The position numbers and the translations under genes were made by a program. From NCBI GenBank assembly GCA_947475495.1, contig CANJNX010000014.1:1-9468 (forward strand): a DNA stretch of 9,468 nucleotides, in the 5' to 3' direction. This stretch comes from Comamonadaceae bacterium (lineage in GTDB: Bacteria; Pseudomonadota; Gammaproteobacteria; Burkholderiales; Burkholderiaceae_C). Below, piece by piece: positions 5,799 to 9,468 of the stretch; the first letter of the stretch is position 1; each line of letters begins with the position of its first letter. Below the pieces are notes generated by a model. That model saw nothing but the letters and a program-made list of their open reading frames with translations. It searched no databases and was not told the origin of the DNA.

Positions 5799-7973
5799 TC
5801 AATAAGGCGTTTTTTGGGGGTTGGATTCAAAAGTGCGAAGCCCCGCGGCGATCAACTCGGCTGGGATATCGAGTGCCCACGCCGCACCCACGGCTGCCAT
5901 CACCATCTCGGGTTGCGCGGCTTTGCTGGGCTTGAGGCTCGTGAGAGAAAGCAGCGTCACCTCTTGCATGCCTTGGGCCAAAACAATGGCGCCACTCTTT
6001 ACAAAAATAGCGCGTTCTCCAGCCTGTCGGTGGGCTACCAAAGTAGGGTGAGATTCTGAGAGGGCATAAAAAATCACCTTGCCGTCGCACAATGCGGCCA
6101 GCTCTAAAGCGTGTGAATCGTGGGCGTTTAAGACCGCCGTGCCACTGGGCAAGACCACGTCGACTTGGGTGCGGGCGACCTTAAAGGTTTGTTCCGTGTC
6201 AAGAATATCGAAGGCCTTGAGCTGCGCTTGCCATGTGACATCGGTCACCACCCCCACATCGCACTTGTCATAGGCCAGGCCTTCGCCCAATACGGTGGTG
6301 CTCGGGTTTTCAAAGACAGCCGCTTGGACAGAGCGGTTCATCAAAATTCGCTGCCCAGCTTCCCAGTGGCTGCTGTCGCGCGCATCAACGCGTCGGCCGT
6401 CCAAGTACAAGCCCTCGCTACACGCTAAGCCGACATGGTTGCCGCTGATATGCACCAACCAAGCCACCAGACGAGAAATGCGACCGGTGTGCTGGGTTCC
6501 GGTGACGCCCACAATCGGGATACGTCCTGTGGTGTGGGGCTCAAATAAATGCGCCATGATGGCGCTGCCCACCGGCTGGCCGTTGCCGTTCGATGGTTTG
6601 ATGTGCGACAGCAAACCGGGGCTGGCGTTGACTTCAATCACCGCGCCTTGTTGGGCTTGGAGTGGCTTGCCGCAATCTTCCAAGACCATGTCCACCCCGG
6701 CAATATCTAAGCCGACAACCCGGGCTGCCAAAGCGGCCGCTGCGGCAATGCTTGGGTGCAGTTGATCGGTAACGTCTAAGGCGACATTGCCGTTGCGCTG
6801 AATCAATACCTTTTGGTCTTTGGCTGGAATGCTTTCAGGCGTGAGGCCAACCCGCTCGAGCTCGAGTAAAACCTCTGCACTTTCGTTGGGAACCACTAAA
6901 TTCAAAGGAAAATCTTCGCCCCGGCCCCGACGGGGGTCACAGTTGATTTGTTGGTCTGCCAAGACATCAATGGTGGAGACTCCGTCCCCAAGCACATGCA
7001 AGCTGTCGCCTTTGGCCGCAGCGATGACCCGTTTGCCTACGACCAACAGGCGGTGTTCGTCACCTGCAATGAACTTTTCAACAATCACGCTGCCCCCGCC
7101 CTTGCGGTGGGCTAACTCGTAAGCCGCTTTGATTTCGGTTTCTTTGTACAGGTCCAGCGAGACCCCGCGCCCGTGGTTTCCGTCGTAAGGTTTGAGCGCA
7201 ACGGGGAAACCTACGCTTTGTGCAGCTTCCCATGCGGCTTGTGCGCTTTTGACCATCTCACCCTCAGGAACTGGGACGCCGCAGGCCTTGAGCAAGGATT
7301 TGGTGAGGTCTTTGTCGCTGGCAATTTCTTCGGCAATCGCACTGGTTTGGTCCGTCTCGGCGGTCCAAATTCGCCGTTGTGCGCTGCCATAACCGAGCTG
7401 CACCAAGTTGCCTTCGGTCAGGCGAATATGGGGAATCTGTCGGTCCGTGGCGGCGTCCACAATGTGGGCGGTACTGGGGCCCAGACACAAAGAATCCACC
7501 ATGTCAGCCAAATGCGTTTGGGTCGCTTGGAGATCAAAAGGCGTGTCATTGATCGCGGCAAGGAGCAAATCGCGACCGGCTTGAAGCGCCGCCCGCCCGA
7601 CCTGTTCTTGGCGGGTGCGAAAGGCCACTTTGTAGACGCCGCGTTGCGAGGTTTGGCGGGCTTTACCGAAACTGGTTTGCATACCCGCTAAATTTTGAAG
7701 CTCCAAGGTGACGTGCTCCAAAATATGGGCGGCCCAGGTGCCTTCGCGCAAGCGCTCTAAAAACCCACCGCGAACGCCCGGACTGCATTTGTGCTCGATC
7801 AACCCCGGCAGCCACGTGGTGAGGCGTTCGTAAAAACCAGTCAGGGTGTTGGAAGGGAAATCTTCTAAAGTACCAATATCAACCCAAGCCTCGATGACAG
7901 GACGGTAGGTCCAAATATTGGGACCGCGCAGGTAAGTGACCCGCAAAATTGCAATGTTTTTCTGGCTCGTCAT
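5799..7973 (-). CDS. Short cyanophycin synthetase paralogue with degenerate, truncated Mur-ligase domain (CphA')
   Basis: A 724-residue homologue of CphA. The N-domain is full: LRGPNIWTYRPVIE (15-28), CSPGVRGGFLERLREGTW (63-80), then HILEH (83-87) and LELQNLAGM. The ATP-grasp domain has KPYDGNHGRGV (261-271), the VEKFIAGDEHRLLVVG stretch and EVNASPGLLSH (447-457) and looks active. The Mur-ligase part is not: the P-loop position reads GTQHTGRI (492-499) without the lysine, ETARGG is ENPSTT (555-560), and the protein stops where CphA continues for about 150 residues with the DYGHNPD lobe. It parallels the second cphA gene of Cupriavidus necator and, in architecture, cyanobacterial CphA2, which lacks one ATP site; I do not assign CphA2 activity. 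I start at ATG 7973, where homology begins (MTSQKNIAILRVTYLRGP); the frame is open to 8324, but that stretch has no family sequence and lies antisense to the ABC gene. It is first in a two-gene unit with cphA. There is no clear Shine-Dalgarno. Confidence 0.92.
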   Translation of the reverse strand: MTSQKNIAILRVTYLRGPNIWTYRPVIEAWVDIGTLEDFPSNTLTGFYERLTTWLPGLIEHKCSPGVRGGFLERLREGTWAAHILEHVTLELQNLAGMQTSFGKARQTSQRGVYKVAFRTRQEQVGRAALQAGRDLLLAAINDTPFDLQATQTHLADMVDSLCLGPSTAHIVDAATDRQIPHIRLTEGNLVQLGYGSAQRRIWTAETDQTSAIAEEIASDKDLTKSLLKACGVPVPEGEMVKSAQAAWEAAQSVGFPVALKPYDGNHGRGVSLDLYKETEIKAAYELAHRKGGGSVIVEKFIAGDEHRLLVVGKRVIAAAKGDSLHVLGDGVSTIDVLADQQINCDPRRGRGEDFPLNLVVPNESAEVLLELERVGLTPESIPAKDQKVLIQRNGNVALDVTDQLHPSIAAAAALAARVVGLDIAGVDMVLEDCGKPLQAQQGAVIEVNASPGLLSHIKPSNGNGQPVGSAIMAHLFEPHTTGRIPIVGVTGTQHTGRISRLVAWLVHISGNHVGLACSEGLYLDGRRVDARDSSHWEAGQRILMNRSVQAAVFENPSTTVLGEGLAYDKCDVGVVTDVTWQAQLKAFDILDTEQTFKVARTQVDVVLPSGTAVLNAHDSHALELAALCDGKVIFYALSESHPTLVAHRQAGERAIFVKSGAIVLAQGMQEVTLLSLTSLKPSKAAQPEMVMAAVGAAWALDIPAELIAAGLRTFESNPQKTPY

Positions 7974-8157
7974 GGAGAGAGATGGACTCGGCAGTCCACC
8001 AGGGTTGGTCTTGGTGCGTTGTGTATTCTCGCTCAAGCGCAGGTTTGCCCTTAAGCGGTCGCCCGACTCAGGCATAGTATCGGCTGCGAGACTGGCCTTG
8101 GCCTGACAATTCACGGTGTGTCTTTCAGCTGCATTGATATAAAAATTACGGATACCC
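7974..8157. promoter_or_regulatory. Divergent control region between cphA' and the ABC transporter gene
   Basis: This 184-bp spacer should carry the promoters of the cphA'-cphA unit (minus) and the ABC transporter (plus). On the plus strand TATAAA (8138-8143) sits in an AT-rich patch just before the ATG at 8158; if used as a -10 it would leave a leader of under 10 nt, and no good -35 lies 16-18 bp upstream. On the minus strand TTGTCA (8108-8103) resembles a -35 but lacks a -10 at the right distance. A short inverted repeat lies at 7983-7998. I do not recognise a specific regulator site. That promoters are here is inferred from the divergent layout. Confidence 0.45.
7983..7998 (-). repeat. Short inverted repeat in the cphA' leader
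   Basis: TGGACT (7983-7988) and AGTCCA (7993-7998) are perfect inverted repeats around a 4-nt CGGC loop. In the cphA' message this hairpin would end 9 nt before the ATG, where a Shine-Dalgarno would normally lie; the bases between hairpin and start are pyrimidine-rich and offer no ribosome binding site. It may affect translation, or be a protein-binding half-site pair, or be chance. Confidence 0.4.
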
Positions 8158-9468
8158 ATGACCATTGAAGTCCCTGTTGCCTTGTCTTTTTCTGGAGATT
8201 TGCCCCCGCATTGGCAAACCCAGGCACAGTCGCAGCTCCAAGCCCATGAGAACGTGTGGGCCGCCTTGGAGGTTGACTTGGACACGCGTTTGCACTTTGT
8301 CAAAGGCCTCGTTCTGGCCACCAACCAGCGTTTATTGAGTTTCTCGCCCGATGACGCGCAGTGGCGCAGCTGGGACTACCGCAGCGGTTTGGTTTTGCAG
8401 CACCATGACCACGCCGGGGTGGGGCATTTGGAATTGCTCGATGCCAGCGGCCTGCTTTACAACTGGCGCTTTACCTTGGGTCAAAATTTACACGCCCTGC
8501 GCTTGGTGGATCAATTTCACGCCCACAACGAAAGCGCCCACAGTGGCCACGCTTTGGCCCCCATGCAGAACGCGGTGTGCCCGAGTTGCAAGGCCCCCTT
8601 AGAAGCAGATGCAGAAGAGTGTCCGGTGTGCACCAAAGTGATTCACACCCCGCCGTCGACCTGGACGCTATTTCGCCTGTGGCGCTTTGCCCAACCTTAC
8701 CGAGGTCAGTTATTGGCCGGATTTGTTCTCATGCTCTTGGGGACTGCAGCCAGCCAAGTACCGCCCTACCTGACCATTCCTTTGGTCGATGAAGTGCTGA
8801 TTCCCTTTCAAAACGGCCAACATATTGAACCCACCACCATCGCGTGGTACCTCTCGGGTCTCTTAGGCTCTGGCCTTTTAGCTTGGGGTTTGAGTTGGGC
8901 GAAAACCTATATCTTGGCGCTGGCCTCGGAGCGTATTGCGGCCGACTTGCGCACCACCACGTACGAGCATTTGCTGCGCTTGTCGCTGGAATATTTCGGT
9001 GGAAAACGCACGGGTGATTTGCTCTCGCGCGTGGGCAGCGAAAGTGACCGCATTGCGGTGTATTTGTCCTTGCACCTCACGGACTTCGCCAGCGATGTGG
9101 TGATGATTGTGATGACGGCTGTGATACTTTTTTCGATGAACCCTTGGCTGGCCTTGATCACCTTGGTCCCGTTGCCTTTTATTGGTTGGATGATTCACTT
9201 TGTGCGTTACCGTTTGCAAACCGGTTTTGAAAAAATTGACCGCGTGTGGGGCGAAGTCACCAACGTCTTGGCCGATACCATTCCCGGGATTCGTGTGGTC
9301 AAAGCCTTTGCCCAAGAACAGCGCGAGGCCAAGCGTTTTCGCGATGCCAACCAACATAATTTACTCGTCAATGACCGGATCAACCGAATCTGGTCGCTGT
9401 TTTCTCCAAGCGTTTCATTGCTGACAGAAATTGGCCTCTTGGTGGTGTGGGGTTTTGGTATTTGGCAG
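8158..9468 (+). CDS. Cyanophycin-associated ABC transporter, fused membrane domain with N-terminal extension (3' end outside window)
   Basis: The frame is open from ATG 8158 to the right edge (437 codons, no stop). Residues 1-135 form a soluble region with no family I can name beyond this transporter group. CPSC (141-144) and CPVC (155-158) form a four-cysteine zinc-ribbon-like knuckle. From about 168 an exporter-type ABC transmembrane domain follows, with hydrophobic segments near 186-210, 230-254, 312-328, 330-349 and 421 onward, and the family stretches LASERIAADLRTTTYEHLLR (255-274), TGDLLSRVGSESDRI and GIRVVKAFAQEQREAKRF. The ATP-binding domain must lie beyond the window. From memory, proteins of this build beside cphA are annotated as cyanophycin metabolism-associated ABC transporters and are followed by a DUF1854 protein. 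The transported substrate is unknown; the divergent position next to two cyanophycin synthetases is the main functional clue. The Shine-Dalgarno is weak. Confidence 0.9.
   Translation, partial: MTIEVPVALSFSGDLPPHWQTQAQSQLQAHENVWAALEVDLDTRLHFVKGLVLATNQRLLSFSPDDAQWRSWDYRSGLVLQHHDHAGVGHLELLDASGLLYNWRFTLGQNLHALRLVDQFHAHNESAHSGHALAPMQNAVCPSCKAPLEADAEECPVCTKVIHTPPSTWTLFRLWRFAQPYRGQLLAGFVLMLLGTAASQVPPYLTIPLVDEVLIPFQNGQHIEPTTIAWYLSGLLGSGLLAWGLSWAKTYILALASERIAADLRTTTYEHLLRLSLEYFGGKRTGDLLSRVGSESDRIAVYLSLHLTDFASDVVMIVMTAVILFSMNPWLALITLVPLPFIGWMIHFVRYRLQTGFEKIDRVWGEVTNVLADTIPGIRVVKAFAQEQREAKRFRDANQHNLLVNDRINRIWSLFSPSVSLLTEIGLLVVWGFGIWQ

Noticed and set aside
5799..5830. Recent frameshift or deletion truncating cphA'
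   Set aside because: The frame ends cleanly 2 nt before cphA and no remnant of the missing Mur-ligase lobe remains. The P-loop is also degenerate, so the short form looks long established.
7173..7691. Plus-strand open frame of 172 residues inside cphA'
   Set aside because: It is antisense to the conserved ATP-grasp and N-domain coding region, with no motif and no plausible promoter context.
8131..8150. ArgR-type arginine box before the ABC transporter
   Set aside because: The AT-rich stretch superficially resembles an arginine box, which would make sense for an arginine polymer locus, but it lacks the paired TGAAT/ATTCA symmetry.
7974..8324. N-terminal extension of CphA' by 117 residues
   Set aside because: The frame is open but the added residues resemble no cyanophycin synthetase, and they run antisense to the first codons of the ABC transporter. 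Family homology begins just after ATG 7973.
1..9468. Mobile element, phage, CRISPR or toxin-antitoxin system
   Set aside because: I saw no transposase, integrase, terminal or direct repeat array, and all long spans are accounted for by recognisable metabolic genes.

Overview
The window reads as the chromosome of a betaproteobacterium of the order Burkholderiales, most likely family Comamonadaceae. This rests on the gene order gpmA / rhodanese / grxC / secB / gpsA, on SecB and GpsA sequences typical of that group, and on a tandem cyanophycin synthetase pair next to a divergent ABC transporter. Base composition is moderately GC-rich and looks uniform, and I see no insertion sequence, phage gene, tRNA, rRNA or CRISPR array. 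The genus is not resolvable by reading.

Region 1 (1-3230) is housekeeping. On the minus strand, gpmA (phosphoglycerate mutase) is followed by the first codons of another gene that runs off the left edge. Divergent from it on the plus strand lies a compact run: a membrane-anchored rhodanese, glutaredoxin 3 (grxC), the export chaperone secB and glycerol-3-phosphate dehydrogenase gpsA. A strong hairpin followed by T residues sits between grxC and secB, with a possible promoter just upstream, so secB-gpsA may be a separate unit.

Region 2 (3214-9468) is a cyanophycin (multi-L-arginyl-poly-L-aspartate) locus. Two synthetase paralogues are read on the minus strand, 2 nt apart: a short upstream one (724 aa, here cphA') and a full-length downstream one (860 aa, cphA). 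A 184-bp divergent spacer separates them from a plus-strand gene for an unusual ABC exporter-type protein with an extra N-terminal region and a four-cysteine zinc-ribbon-like motif. It matches what I know as the cyanophycin-associated ABC transporter and is cut by the right edge before its nucleotide-binding domain.

The most interesting signal is that the two synthetases have decayed in complementary places. CphA' keeps an N-domain with an HxxEH motif and an ATP-grasp domain, but its Mur-ligase domain has lost the P-loop and the C-terminal lobe. CphA keeps intact ATP-grasp and Mur-ligase domains but has lost both histidines of the N-domain motif and the conserved segment before it. This suggests a division of labour, perhaps a hetero-oligomer in which CphA' supplies primers or a structural role and CphA does bulk synthesis. 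Paired cphA genes are known in Cupriavidus necator, so the pair itself is not new; the complementary motif loss is the testable part.
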